Assembly: GCA_905221605.1 (NCBI GenBank)
Contig: CAJNDS010002853.1
Span: 1-64,000 of the forward strand
DNA: 64,000 bases
DNA from: Symbiodinium natans
Taxonomy: Eukaryota; Sar; Dinophyceae; Suessiales; Symbiodiniaceae
Direction: 5' to 3'
The first letter of the stretch is position 1. Each line of letters opens with the position of its first letter. Below, piece by piece: positions 21,421-34,117 of the stretch. Under the pieces are notes generated by a model. That model saw only the letters and a list, made by a program, of their open reading frames with translations. It was not told where the DNA came from and did no database searches. Made by a program: the position numbers and the translations under genes.

Positions 21421-21547
21421 ACAAAAGTTTATTTCTAAGTACCGGAATCCAATATCATTTTTATTTCAGTGATGTGGTATTAGTAACAGCTAATAGTTTA
21501 TTTGCGATTGATTCTAAAGTTTTCTTTAGTGCCTTTGCATAGAGATG

Positions 21548-22097
21548 TTATTCCTTTTAGACTAACAGTCCTTCGTAGGGTCTATGGTATCCCGTATTCT
21601 AATCTCTATCGATGACTGTTAGCGTAAGGAATAGCATCAGGTGTTTCAGCGCAATCTTAGATCAGGCATGTAGCTGCATTAATAAAGGGCTCAGTCGGCC
21701 GTTTGACTACAAAACGCCTTTTTTGCTTTTTGTAAAATGCTCAAGGCTTTGCGTTTAAGGTGCGAGTTAAACGTGCGAGATTGGGTAAGTTTTTGTAAAT
21801 ATTGTGAATATGTTTTTGAGGAACTGTGCGGATACTGGAATTCAATACCTGAATGCTTTAACTGTTATAACCTGATGGAAACTGCGATTTCTGAGTTCTG
21901 AGCACTGGATTTCAGTTTCCCTATTGTTTAATCTGAGTGATGTCGTATTGTTAAGAGTCAGCAGTTTTTGCCGCGATTGTTCTTTTAACGATTTTCTTTA
22001 GTGTTTTTAGTCATTGTGTTATCCCTTATACTAGCAGTCCGTGATAGGGTTCGTAGCAGCCTTTATCTCTATAAAGGACTGTTAGCGTAAGGAATAG
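21548..22097. repeat. Pair of tandemly repeated stem-loops
   Basis: At 21548-21634 TTATTCCTTTTAGACTAACAGTC pairs with GACTGTTAGCGTAAGGAATAG. At 22019-22097 TTATCCCTTATACTAGCAGTCC pairs with GGACTGTTAGCGTAAGGAATAG. The copies lie about 471 bp apart, with similar flanks (TTTCTTTAGTG just upstream, TTTCAG and GATGT(G/C)GTATT further upstream). The loops differ but the stems are conserved. Confidence 0.7.
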
Positions 22098-22112
22098 CGT
22101 TACATTTTTTTA

Positions 22113-22203
22113 TGCAAAGGCTGTAGTTACTTGTAACAACTTCTTAAATATTTTAATAACACACTTGTTTTAAGAAGTTACAAGTTACTACAGCCGCTGC
22201 ATT
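22113..22203. mobile_element. MITE-like hairpin
   Basis: Left arm 22114-22147 (GCAAAGGCTGTAGTTACTTG... ) is the near-perfect reverse complement of right arm 22170-22201 (TTAAGAAGTTACAAG...CAGCCGCTGC). The loop is about 22 bp and AT-rich. No ORF. It could be a small non-autonomous terminal-inverted-repeat element or a structured end of the mobile block. Confidence 0.6.
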
Positions 22204-22229
22204 AATTTTATTTTTATTTGACCCGAAAG

Positions 22230-24355
22230 GCGTTTATGCTATATATATATATATATAAGGACTTACACAAAATCGGTTTGCGCATTCTCCAAGCTATCTG
22301 AAAGGGTCGAGAGGGGAGCGAAGGGTGGGGGCAGGAGTTATCGGCGCGGACGCGCTGATTTGCAGCATTGAGCCTTTATAAAATGCTTAGAGCGGCCCGG
22401 AAGCAGACAGAGAAGCGTTCTTGCTTAGAGCGCTGTGAAGCGATGCAGAACCATAGTTGCAGCCTGGTGCAGCCTTTGAGCTCCCGAAAGTGCTAGCACG
22501 GGTGGCATGAAGGGAAAGTGACCTTGCAGATATGCAATGAAATGCCTATTTCAGTTCGTGGCGTAAGAGAAAATGCCGCGAGCAATTTCACGGCTAATTG
22601 CGTGCGGCTAGGCCTCGAACTGCTGGGCATGAGATCTGTGTGCCATATGTAGGTTCAAATATGTACTTTTGTATTACGATATTTATATTCGCTTTTTTAA
22701 AGCAATAAGAAAAACCCAAAGCTAAATAGACCCTAAAGGCGGCGGGCTCATATATATATATATATATATATTGATCCAACAAGCCATTCGACTCTGTGCG
22801 GGAGCCTGAGAAAGGATCAAGGATTAGCCGATTAGCCGCGTCAAGTCAAAGGCAGCAGAGCAAAACGCTCTCGGGACGGGAGGCAGTCAGGTGATCAACC
22901 AGCCCCATCAGTTTGACACCGCGCCTTGAGTCAATCGTATGGAGCTACGCAAATGCAAAAGGGAGGCATCCACGTCTACCACGGTTGTTCGGCAAGCCCA
23001 AGCCGGGTTGAGGCAGCATTTCAGATGGCTTGGGGAGATAGTTGGGGGGATAGGGGTTGACAGTTGACCCTTTGTTGATCCCCTCGCCGTTGCACCTTCA
23101 AGGGAGCATAATTAGTGGGACCTCCACCCAAAGCGCAAGTCCTTGAGACCACTGTTGATGTGGGAGCCACTAGTCACAAGTAAACAGGTCATGCAATTTC
23201 AGAGGACGCAGCAAAGCGCGCCCTCTTGCGTGGACCACCAGCCTTCTGAGGCACCACCAAGTGTTTGCGCAAGATAGAAACACGTCGCTGCGTGAGAGGT
23301 TAAACAGTTAAACAGTTAAACCAATCCACCGCCCAACAGCCTTCCGTCCCACCCCCCCCCCGTTTCAGGCGCAGTTGAGCCGTCAAGGTAGTGGGGTTTT
23401 GGGTTCCAGCGCTGTTCAACCGGTGGAAACTGTGTCAGGATCAACCTCAGGCGCCCCGCGACAGGAATTAACCTGTCATCACTTGCCGACGCCGTGCCGG
23501 GCATTCGTGCATCAGCAATTATCAACACATTGCCGGCCAAAAGGCCAGGATGCAACCAGATGTCTGATAAGGTGAACGGGGCGGGAATGAGCCCGAAACA
23601 GTCGAAGCAGGTGTTTCAACTCTTTCCAAACTCATTGCGAACTCATTTCCCATCGATTCCCAGGATTACATTACCTTCTACACATCTTCTCATATATTCT
23701 TTGTCGTGCTTCGAGCAACTCGCAGGCGAATGGCCAACCTCGTACCGCTGGAGTCTTTCACGCAAGCGGCAGTAAAGGCCTTGAGACAAGTTGAGGCGGC
23801 CACGCACCCCGTGAGGACAGCATCATCCCAAGAGGAGTGGGAGCGAGCAAACATAGAGTCTGGCGAGGGAAAAAACCACGACATCGATGAGGCTCACAGC
23901 CAGTGGCACCATTCTAATGCCTCTTGGGGGGATGGCTCCTCGCAAACCATTTTCCCACGGGTGCAATTTTAGAGCAGCTTGGTTAAACCCTTATGTGGTC
24001 GGCGGTAGGCAAACTCCTCCAGGGAAGTTGAAACTTCGCGTCCGAAATGGTTGCCCAGACCTTGCGCAGAGTAAGGCTTTTGAGCTTGTTTCGCGCTTGA
24101 AGAAGCGCAAGCGCCGTATGGAGAAAAGGTATTCAAAGGATTCGTCAGGGAGAGTTGGGGGGGTTATTTGGTGCTCATGCAAGGCGGCGAGTGCTAATAC
24201 ACAGTTATTCACTGATGTTCCCCATTCTGCCTTGTGAGGTTTGGTCCCATCACGTGATGCGGGCGACGAGCTTGACTTGCTTTGGAAATTTGGATGTCTG
24301 GAATGTGGAACGTTTGGAATTGCTTTTTTGGCGGACAGTTCACTAGCCGAAACTC
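22230..24355. other. No confident gene; two AT microsatellites
   Basis: (AT)n tracts lie at about 22233-22256 and 22750-22772. The rest is unique sequence of mixed GC. A plus-strand frame near 23730-23970 (MANLVPLESFTQAAVKALRQ) looks mildly protein-like but matches nothing I know. I make no gene call here. Confidence 0.5.
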
Positions 24356-26669
24356 AGCCCTAACCGCTAAAATCCCGAAACCCTAATTCCCAACCCTAAA
24401 GACCCCAAAAACCCCAAAAACCCTAAAAACCCTACACCCCAAGATCCCTAAACCCTAAAAACCCTCAACCCAAAAACCCCAAAACCCTAAAAGCCCTAAA
24501 TACCCTTAAACCCTAAAAACCCGAAAAGCCGTAAAAACCCTAAACACTGAAAGCCCTAAACCCTAAAAACCCTAAACCCTAAACACCCTCAACCCTAAAA
24601 ACCCTCAACCAAAAGCACCAAAACTCTTAAACCCCAAAAAACCCGAAAAGCCGTTAAAACCCTAAACCTTAAAAGCCCTAAACCCTAAACCCCTAAACCC
24701 TAAAAACTCTCAACCCTAACAACCCTCAACCAAAAACCCCAAAACCCAAAACACCCTTCAACCCGAAAAGCTCCAAAAGCCGTAAAAATACCCTGAACCC
24801 TAAAAGCTCTAAACCCTAAAAACCCTTAACCCGAAAAACCCTCAACCCCTAAATCCCAAAACCCTTCAGCCCCAAAAGTCGTAAAAACCGTAACAAAACC
24901 CGAAACCCTAGAAACGAACGTGCAGTCACTCTCGTCCACAAAACTCAAAAGTGCAGTCACTCAAAGCGCTACCTGTACATCAGAACAACAACAAAGAAAC
25001 ATGAATTTTTGCAATCTGGGTTCAATCCAGGCCCATCAGCCCTACGGCATCTGCGCCCCAAAACCCCAACACTCTAAGAACCCCCCAAAACCCCAAAAGC
25101 CCTCAACCCGAAAAACCCTAAACCCTGTCCCAGCATGCTCCATCACTGTCTGCAATGCCTTGTCGCTGTTTCGTACAGCCCAAGCAGCGTTTGAGTACAC
25201 AACTCCATGGTTTGACACTTGGCAGTTTCCTGAGGAAACGCTTTGATCCACATGTAACGCCTGCCCCGCGCGCCACACGGCAGGCACCGCTCCAGGCAAT
25301 TTAGGAATGCTTACAGGAAGGGCAGGCACTGACACCTGCGCTGGATATTCCATCGCTCCTTCTTTCAATCTCACTAATGCAATTCGCTATTTTCTTCGTC
25401 CGAATCCTTCGTCCGAAGTGCGAGCAGACTGTTCGCATAAACCCTCTATGAAAAGCCTAAACCCTCAAAACCATAAACCCGAAAAAGCCCTCAACCTTAA
25501 AAACCCTAAACCCTAAACCCTGAAATCTAAAGACCCTAAACCCTAAAAGTCCTAACCCCCAGTGAAAACCCTAAACTCTAAAAACCCTAAACCCTAAAAA
25601 TCCTAAACCCTGAAAACCCTAACGCCAAAAATCCTTGAACCCCAAACCCCGAAAAGCCCTCAACCCGAAACCCTAACAAGCCTAAATCCCTAAAAGCCCT
25701 AAACCCTAAAACCACTATAGACCCTAAACCCTAAAAACCCTAAAAACCCTAAACCCTACAAACCCCACAACCCTAAGAAGCCCCCCAAAACCCAAAAAGC
25801 CCTCAACCCGAAAAACCCTAAAACCCTAACCCAGCATGTTCCATCACTGTCTGCAATGCCTTGTCGCTGTTTCGTACAGCCCAAGCAGCGTTTGAGTACA
25901 CAACTCCATGGTTTGACACTTGGCAGTTTCCTGAGGAACCGCTGTGATCTCCGAATCCTTCGTCCGAAGTGCGAGCAGACTGTTCGCATAAACCCCAAAA
26001 ATCCCACAAACCCCTAAACCATGAAAACCCTAAACCCTGAAAACCCCAAATCTAAAGACCCTAAACCCTAAAGATCCTAAACTTTTAATGAAACCCTAAC
26101 TCTAAAAATCCTAACCCTAAAAAATCCTAAACCCTGAAAACCCTAAACCCAAGAATCCTTGAACCCCAAAACCCGAAAAGCCCTCACAAAACCCTAAGAA
26201 CCCCCCAACACCCAAAAAGACCTCAACCCAAAAAAACCCTAAAACCGGAACATCACTGTCTGCAATGCCTTGTCGCTGTTTCGTACAGCCCAAGCAGCGT
26301 TTGAGTACAAAACTCCATGGTTTGACACTTGGCAGTTTCCTGAGGAACCGCTTTGATCCACATGTAACGCCTGCCGCGCGTGCCACACCAGGCACCGCTC
26401 CAGCCAATTTAGGAATGCTTACAGGAAGGGCAGGCACTGACACCTGCGCTGGACATTCCATCGCTCCTTCTTTCAATCTCATTAATGCAATTCGCTATTT
26501 TCTTCGTCCGAATCCTTCGTCCGAAGTGCGAGCAGACTGTTTGCATAAACCCTAAGAACCCACAAACCCCTAAACCATGAAAACCCTAAACCCAAAAAAA
26601 TGAACCCGAAAAAGCCTTAAACCTTAAAACCCTAAACCCTACAAACCCCTAAACTGAAAACCCTAAACC

Positions 26670-28590
26670 GGTAAGTGTGTTTTTTTTTGCTGCGGGTGCT
26701 TTTTTTGGTTGCAGTGCGGGGCGCGCTTTTTTTCGGCTGCGGGCGCGGGCGCGCGTTTTTTTTTGGTTGCGGGCGCCATGGGCGCGCGTTTTTTTTGTTG
26801 CTGCGGGTGCAGGGGCACGTTGTCTTTTTTGTTGCGGGTGCCGTGGGAGCGCGTTTTTTTTTTGCTGCGGGTGCGGAGCGTTTTTGCTGTTTTACTAAGA
26901 AAACCTCTATTTTCTCCATAACTTAGTAGGAAAACCTCTTACAACCCTCTGCGGGTGATCGCCGGGTCGCGGCGCTAAAACCGTCGTGTTTGGTACTTTT
27001 TTTCGCGCGCGCGCGCGCGCAGACACACTCTGCGGGTTTCGGCGTTGGCGCGGTGCCCCAACCGTCGTGTTTTTGCGCTTTTGACATACAAACGTAACCC
27101 CTCTGCGGGTATCGGCGTTGGCGCGGTCCCAGAACCGTCGTGTTTGCGCGTTTCTTGACATACAAACGTAACCCCTCTGCGGGCTTTCGCGCGGTCGCGG
27201 TGCCAAAACCGTCGTGTTTTTTGCGTTTTTTTCGACTTTTGTAGTACAGACGTAGTACGCCGACGTAGTACGCCGGGGACTGCCGTGGCTTTTTTTTTTA
27301 CTCTTGTAGTACAGACGTAGTACGCCGGGGACTGCGGTGGCTGGAAAGCCGACTTTGCTAATACAAATCTAGTACGCGATCGAGCTTGGCCCAATTCCTT
27401 CTGTGACTCGAAGAGTTGAGAGGCTGCGTACAGAGGTGACACCAGTGACTGGAGCTCTCCGGCCGACTTGATCTGCAAAAACATCACGTAGGCTTGGTTG
27501 AGCCTTTGTGCTGCTAATGCATCCTGGACGTCCGGAGCTGGCGTGGCTGGAAAGTCGACTTTTGTAGCACAGACGTAGTACGCCGCGGACACGCTTCCGT
27601 GGCTGGAAAGTCGATTTTTGTAGTACAGACGTAGTACGCTCCGCGCGCGTGAAGACACGGGGATGTTTTTGTCTTTTCTCGTCGAAAACCTCGCAAATAT
27701 CCTGGGACTCGAATTCCGGGATGTCGAAACCATCGCAAATATCGTGGGACTCGAATTCCTCGAAAAACCTCGCAAAATTTCGTGGGACTCGAATGCCGGG
27801 GCCTCGAAATCCTCGCAACTATCGTGGGACTCGAAGTCCGGGATGTCGAAACCATCGCAAATATCGTGGGACTCGACAGCCGTCGAAAACCACGCAAATA
27901 GCGTGGGACTCGAATTCCGGGATGTCGAAACCCTCGCAAATATCGTGGGACTCGAATTCCGGGGCCTCGAAAACCTCGCCAAATTCCGGGGCGTCGAAAA
28001 CCTGGCAAATATCGTGGGGCTCGAATGTGAATGCCACGCAGTGGAAGTGCATAGAAGTGCAGTGCACAGAGTCTAGAACCATATAAGTGCATACAGTTGT
28101 CCAAGTGCATTCAGTTCAAGTGCATATCAGCCTCTTGGACAGTTCTGGTCGAATGACTTGCTCAAGTGCATAGAGTTCAACAGTGTCGAGTTCAAGTCCG
28201 TTAACCTCATATGTAGAGAATTCCAATGAAGTGCATAGAGTTGACCACAAGTGCATGGCATTTAAGCATACACGTCCAGTATACCAGTGCAGTATACAAG
28301 TGAGTATGCAACCATGTAAGTGCATACACTTGTCCAAGTGCATACAATTCGGGGGCAAGGAGTCAAGTGCATGGAGTCAACGCACGGCAAATCGATGCTT
28401 TCGGGCCATCCCTCTTCTAGTTTTGATATGGAACCTCGTTTTTTTTTTGAATATCAAGACCTCTACATTGTAATATGAAAACACTGTGTATTTTCGCTAT
28501 ATTTTCGTATGAAAACCTCTATTTCCTCTTTTTGTCATAGGAAACCCTCTAATTTCTCTATATTGTATGGCGAAAACCTCTATCCTAAAA
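26670..28590. repeat. Cluster of five different minisatellites
   Basis: 26670-26895: T-run units with GCTGCGGGTGC. 26950-27225: units with CTCTGCGGG and ACCGTCGTGTTT. 27230-27645: TTTTGTAGTACAGACGTAGTACGC units. 27690-28030: a 42-bp-class unit, ATCGTGGGACTCGAATTCCG. 28030-28375: AAGTGCATA(G/C)A words. 28440-28580: GAAAACCTCTAT words. ORFs across these, up to 335 codons on minus, are repeat translation. A non-repeat island lies at about 27380-27530. Confidence 0.75.
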
Positions 28591-28633
28591 GCCCTAATAA
28601 AAATCCTAAACCCTGAAAACCCTACAGTAAACC

Positions 28634-28728
28634 CCAAAAAGTTGGAAACCTTCTTCAGGACAAATAGTGATGGGATTCCCTATACTTTACTCTTAGGGAT
28701 TGAGGCTAGTGAGTTTCCAACTTTTTGG
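28634..28728. mobile_element. 95-bp MITE-like element
   Basis: CCAAAAAGTTGGAAAC at 28634-28649 is the exact reverse complement of GTTTCCAACTTTTTGG at 28713-28728. The 63-bp interior is unique and non-coding. It sits inside telomere-like CCCTAAA sequence. No obvious target-site duplication could be fixed by eye. Confidence 0.55.
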
Positions 28729-29530
28729 CTTCCACTATAAACCCAAAAAACCGTGAACCCCAAACCCGAAAAGCCCTCAACCCGACACCCAAAACCCCAA
28801 GAACCCCCCAAAACCCCAAAAGCCCAAAAGACCTCAACGCAAAAAACCCTAAAACCGGAACATCACCGTCTGCAATGCCTTCTCGCTGTTTCGTACAGCC
28901 CAAGCAGCGGTTGAGTACACAACTCCATGGTTTGACACTTGGCAGTTTCCTGAGGAAACGCTTTGATCCACATGTAACGCCTGCCCCGAGTGCCACACAG
29001 CAGGCACCGCTCCAGGCAATTTGGAATGCTTACAGGAAGGGCAGGCACTGACACCTGCGCTGGATCTTCCATTGCTCCTTCTTTCAATCTCACTAATGCA
29101 ATTCGCTACTTTCTTCGTCCGAATCCTTCGTCCGAAGTGCGGGCAGACTGTTTGAATAAACCCTAAAAGCCCCACAAACCCCAAAACCATGAAACGCCTA
29201 AACCCTCAAAACCATAAACCCGAAAAAGCCCTAAACCTTAAAGAACCCTAAACCCTACAAGCCCCTAAAACCCTACAAACTCTAAACCCTCGAAAACCTA
29301 AACCCTAAAACCCCTAACCCTAAAAACCCTAAACCCCAAAAATCCTAAACCCTGAAAACCCTAAACCCAAAAAACCCTAAACCCCAAAACCCTAAACCCC
29401 AACAACCCTAAACCCAAAAAACCCTAAACCCTAAACCCCAAAACCCAAAAAACCCTAAACCCTCAAAACCCGAAACCGTGACCGCCCGTGCTTTGTTGTA
29501 GCCGCAGGACCAGTTTTGTCATGAACAGCA

Positions 29531-29561
<31 letters not shown>

Positions 29562-29577
29562 GGGGGGGAGGGGGGCG
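29531..29577. repeat. Poly-G tract
   Basis: Thirty consecutive G at 29531-29560, then T and more G-rich sequence to about 29577. Similar G runs occur at about 49070-49085 and 56510-56537. Homopolymers of this length are prone to sequencing error. Confidence 0.9.
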
Positions 29578-29755
29578 ACCGTATGTGCATGTCATACGTG
29601 ATACGCAAGGCACAGCCCAATGAAGCACAGGTGTCACTTTGCTACGTGGTATGTGAGTAGTCTGAGTAAGCGTGACATTTCCCTTGCTCAAACGCTTCGC
29701 TTTTTGTGTAGATGTGCTTAACAACATCACTGTCGGTCAGTAACCTGCAGCGCGC

Positions 29756-32700
29756 CTCCTCGACGGAAATTTGAGGAAGCAGGACCGACCCCAGACGCGC
29801 ACGGTCCACCACCCCAGGCGCATGGTCCTGCTTGGCATATGTTGAGGTACAGGGATGCGGCAATGTCAATGCGCCCGCAAAGCGTGGTGGTATCGTGTGC
29901 CCAAAAACTTGTCGTTGAACCCTCCTCGTCTAAAAAGAAGCTGGTCAGCTCTTCCGCGAATCCGTCAGAAGGGCGCTGCTCACGCTCAATGTACTCCTGT
30001 TCCCCACTTTCCCACATGTAAGGGACGAACCCATGGAAGCTACTCAAACAACTCCACGCTGGCCGACTGAAACACACATCTCCGTTGGCCACGGCCTCCT
30101 CGAACTCGGCCAGCATGGAGCGTTTGGCCCGCAGCACCTGCCAGCGATACCAGAGACAACATACACATGATGGCAAAATGGGAACATAGGGCAGTGCACG
30201 GAGCCAGCCAATGGTAAAGTCTCAGTCTTGCGTGTCTGCCTACAGCGCTGCCCCGGTTTTAGTCGCTCACGCTCGCACAAGGCAGGCAAGGTCCATCGGT
30301 CCGAGTGATACCGTAAACCCTAAATCGGGTACTTCGGGGCTGCGGGGCAGAAAGGGGGCTTTTGGCTTTCGCCACCAGAAGCTTGCAGCCACCTGTGCCA
30401 AGGCCGCTCCGAGCAGAGAGCAGCAGACTGCAAAGCGGGAGCGTAGGAAACGGGGCCGATGGCATCGGAGGGCATGCAATGCCGACAAGTTGAGAAGAGA
30501 CTGGAAAACTAGCATGCAAAGAGGCTCAATTTCGCCATCGGGCAGGCTCGAGCCCATGACAAGGTAACCGTCTCTGGGCTGGCCGTCAAGCCTTGTCCCA
30601 TCCAAGAGTATTCTAGCGGCGAGCGCTCGAGGCGACCTCGCACAAAACGTGTGTCTACTCCACCCACTCCACTTCCTCTTGGGGAAAGGTGCGTTTGCAG
30701 AGGCGCTTTCGCCTGAGGAGATAGCACTACTGCAAAAAATTGTTGGGCAGCTGTTCTGTGGATGTTTTCAACTTGCCGTAGTCCCGCTCTCGCAGTACAT
30801 GCTGTCATGCCGTGAGGACTTCTGCGCTATCCTTCGCAAGGTTTCTGCGCGGAAGCCTTTCTTACTTCAGACCACCAGCAACTTGGTTACGACCACACAA
30901 GTAGGAGCGAGCAGCAGCTGCAACCGGGGCCGTCACGGCCAAGTCAAGTGCAGCAACAGTACCAAACAAAGAGAGCAAAACAAGATCAGCCCGCCCGGTG
31001 CGCCCGTCACGCATTCTTTCAGCAGCCACACAACAGAGGGAAAAAACATTTCCTTCGAATATCCCCACCTTGACCCTCGTCAAAAAGAAAGAACGGGTTG
31101 GGCACTCCAGGGACACTCTGCACTGGACACTCTGGGGTTGGGCACTCCACACTCCAGGGATGAGCCGAAGGTGGGGAACAACATAAGAACTGCCCTGACA
31201 CGGACCTAGAACTTGGTTGCAATGTTGGATGCTGGTTCAGGCGCAGGGTTAGGGTTTAGCGCGGCACGGCTATTGTCTATTTCATTTGTGGTGCAAGATA
31301 CTGCATATCATAGAGTTTGGTGGGATCAAGGAAGAGATAGGAAGATGGTCTTTGGGGTGTTGCTGGTGTTGTGGTAGGTTCGAGTCAACTTGCGAAAAGA
31401 ACAGCGATATTTCGGGCTTTCGTGCTTCCTGCAATCGTGAATCAACTCCTGAAAAAACTTCGATTGAAAACAACCCCACAGAACTTACTATTCAACTTTA
31501 CGCGAGTCCCAAGCTTTGGCCCAAGCTCTACATAGGCCAATGTAATGTTGCTTGCCCAGCAAAAGCCTCCGGGAAGTCGTTGGGCTTCCAACCCCTTTCT
31601 TGAAGTTGGGCGGCTGCAACCAAAAGGCAGGGGACACATCGAACTAAGTCCGGTGAAACACAAGAAAGAAAGAGCGCGGTGTTTCTTACACACGCGGGCG
31701 TAGCTCACGGCTCACCAAGCCGGCAAGGACCCTTGCTCCAGGGCACCCTGAACCGATAAACGACGACAGTGACCGCATCATCTGTATCTCGGCAGGGCAC
31801 GTTGCTTGCGTGGAAAGGTCAGCAACGCATGGATTTCGGGACGACAATCCACACGTCATTCGTCTTACCTTGTCAACGGGCCCGCAAGCGGCCCGCGCCA
31901 CCGAGTCCACCAGCGAAGCCTCAACCTACTGGGGTAGCCGCATCTAACCGTATCGCACATTCCGGTACAGTTGCCTGAGCCTCCCTCCCTGGCCTGTTTA
32001 TGGCAAACATTTCGTGCCTGAGCCTCCGCTGCCAACTTATTCTTGAGGCAACGTTAACTATGCCTGAACCTCCCGGCAATAGTTTGGCAGAGTTGCCCGC
32101 CTGACCTTCCTTTACCTGCCCCGCAGACTTGTCCGCCTGATTTAGGCAGCAATCCAGAACCGTCGGCCGCTTATTGAGGCAACTTGCCGTGCCTGAACCT
32201 CTCTGGCTTGCTTTCTGCCGTCACATTCCGGAACAGTTGCACGTCTTTTCATGAATGTTGTCCTGCCTGAGAGCTGTACAGCTGCTTCGCTGGCTTCGTT
32301 GAGCTGCTCCAAGATTGGACCCCATACTTCCGGACAGCCGGTGGCACAGCATCACGTGCCAATAGCCAGAGTTCGTAATTTCGTTGTTTCGATGCATATT
32401 TCAACACGTTTGCATGCCACAGCTGCCGCAGAAGAACATTTACACATTCTGACAGCATCAAAAATTCTCGCACACACACGTTTGGGCCCCATAGGGCCGG
32501 CTGCCAACTCCTACTCTTGAGGTTTCGCAGACCTGGAAACAAGATGCCCCCACTATGCGATACAGCCTCTTTAGGGGCAGAGAGGGAACCGGCAGGCGGG
32601 GGGGGTCCACCGGGTCCAGAGCAGAGGTTAAAAGGGGGGCTCGGGGAATGGGGCGGCCTCCTCAGCCTGTATGGAGCCGTCGGGCAAACGCGCTCTCAAT

Positions 32701-33653
32701 GCCGAGGCTGTCCCCGCACCGGGCAGGCAGGAGGACGTGGAAGGAATTGCAAGCTTTCGGCCCGGCAAGGCTGGTCCGTGTGTCTGTGAATGCGCTTACG
32801 GGCCACGAAGGCGGCTGTGCCTCTTGACCCGGTCCCCCGCCCTCGGCGTGAGCTCTGAAACTGAAAACCGGCCCTTTCCCTCCAGAAGCCGTCCACAAAA
32901 TCAGCTGGCCTTACGGGTCGGCTGTATTCGGCCTTGTTTCCTCGACGGGCGGTCGCTTTGAAAACTCCAAAGTGCATCACTTGGACCGTCGACATGCGCA
33001 TCCCATGCCCGACCAGCTGCCGAGGCCGCGCAAGAGTTTACAATTACCCAGAGTTGAACATCATTGAGCACGGCCAAACCACGCCTCCGCACCATGAAAA
33101 CCGAATCGGCGGATTCGCTCGAGCTCCCTGACAAGGAGGAGCTTTCAAAAAGTGATAGCTCTGCCTTGCTGAGTCTTGCTCACGCCTCAGCAAGCCAGCG
33201 AGAGCTGGGCGAACTCGCCCAGGCAGAGGAGCCAAGCTGGCACTCAACGGGCTCCTTTGCAGAGAGCAGCAGCCTCAAAAAGTGCCTTTCCCCCTAGAGC
33301 TGCGCTACGAATCACCTGGCCCAGCGGTTGCAGTTTTGACTCTTCTCCAAGGCTCAGAGCCGGCAAAGGATCTGAGGTGTCGGTGCCAGCAGAGAAGAAG
33401 TCCCGTGGACCTCCTGAAGGAACAGATTTGTGCTCGAGCTTTGCAAGCCAACTTCTGGAAAGTAACATGGTATAACGGCAACCTGGCCAAAGCAACATTG
33501 CATTGGAACTCGCTTGGACATCCTAAATCGCGAATGCGGCTCGCCACATACCAGGCTCCTTCGAGGGGGCCTTGCAAGGTCAACCTCAACAACCTGGCGC
33601 TGAAGGCGCGATGGAAAAGATCCTCCTGAGCTCGGTATGTCATGTCTAATGTC
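29756..33653 (-). CDS. M16 metallopeptidase gene, middle and later exons (partial)
   Basis: Exons inferred on minus: 33653-33571 (TLDMTYRAQEDLFHRAFSAR), 30137-30078 (VLRAKRSMLAEFEEAVANGD), 29996-29925 (EYIEREQRPSDGFAEEL) and 29827-29756 (APGVVDRARLGSVLLPQIS). The order and wording fit the part of M16 peptidases from the YR..LF..RL segment through the LxxAK...E helix to the PG...LLP.IS segment. All four follow AG|G; the donors are GC, GT, GA and GC (the last uncertain, since the frame stays open to about 29645). Phase is consistent across 30137-29756. Exons between 33571 and 30137 were not found, and the C-terminal M16 repeat is not seen. This is the downstream part of the gene that starts near 48.1 kb. 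Confidence 0.6.
30200..33560. other. Probably intronic M16 sequence; nothing else recognised
   Basis: Many overlapping short ORFs on both strands but no family motif I can defend. At least one missing M16 exon should lie here, between the 33.6-kb and 30.1-kb exons. Confidence 0.4.
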
Positions 33654-34117
33654 CTGCACAGCTTGCCTGAATGTCCGGCTCTTGCTCATACCGTTCATAC
33701 CCTTATTTATGGCCATCGCTCCGTGATCCGTCGTCGGACATCACGGACAAGCCGCACAGGAGTACCTGCAACGTAGTAGCATCTTGAGGGACGTTGCCGA
33801 GCAACCCTACTGCGGCACGCACCACTCCCCGTGATTCTGATGCTAGTGAATAAACGCGGTCAAGAAAAACTAAACATTGAACTGTGTTCCTGCAAGGGGC
33901 CAACACCCATCTGACCCTGCTGCATTCTCGCTTCTACCCATCTGTCCCAAAAAAATCGTTTCCCCCCAAAGTCCAGGAAGCCAACATGTGCAAGAGGGGC
34001 GTGGTCGCTTGCAGTCGATCATGCTCCTTAGGTTGTGCAACACAGCATGACTTCTCGCAGCCTCACAACTCATCCGTGAAACCGTACCTCCAGCAACTTC
34101 ATTGCTTGCCAGGTCTC

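Larger units (their letters stand above)
25128..29163 (+). repeat. Dispersed ~310-bp repeat, four copies
   Basis: Copies at about 25128-25443, 25831-25992, 26247-26553 and 28857-29163. Each starts CATCAC(T/C)GTCTGCAATGCC and ends CGAGCAGACTGTT(C/T)G or a close variant, inside telomere-like DNA. The second copy lacks an internal segment, from after GGAACCGCTGTGATC to before CCGAATCCTTCG. Short ORFs through the copies are recurrent translations of the repeat. Confidence 0.85.
24356..29475. repeat. Degenerate CCCTAAA telomere-like tracts
   Basis: Long stretches of CCCTAAA-like words with variants (CCCTAAAA, CCCCAAAA, CCCGAAAAG, CCCTCAACC), mainly 24356-24920, 25440-25830, 25990-26245, 26545-26670 and 29160-29475. 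All have the C-rich strand on plus. They are interrupted by the dispersed and tandem repeats listed separately. No single perfect array is long enough to be an active telomere. Confidence 0.8.

Noticed and set aside
26975-28110. Minus ORFs up to 335 codons
   Set aside because: They follow the boundaries of the minisatellites (SRNSSPTIFA-type repeats), and rival frames are equally open.
32249-32542. 97-codon minus ORF as a gene
   Set aside because: No motif, no exon-border support, and it is overlapped by equally open frames.
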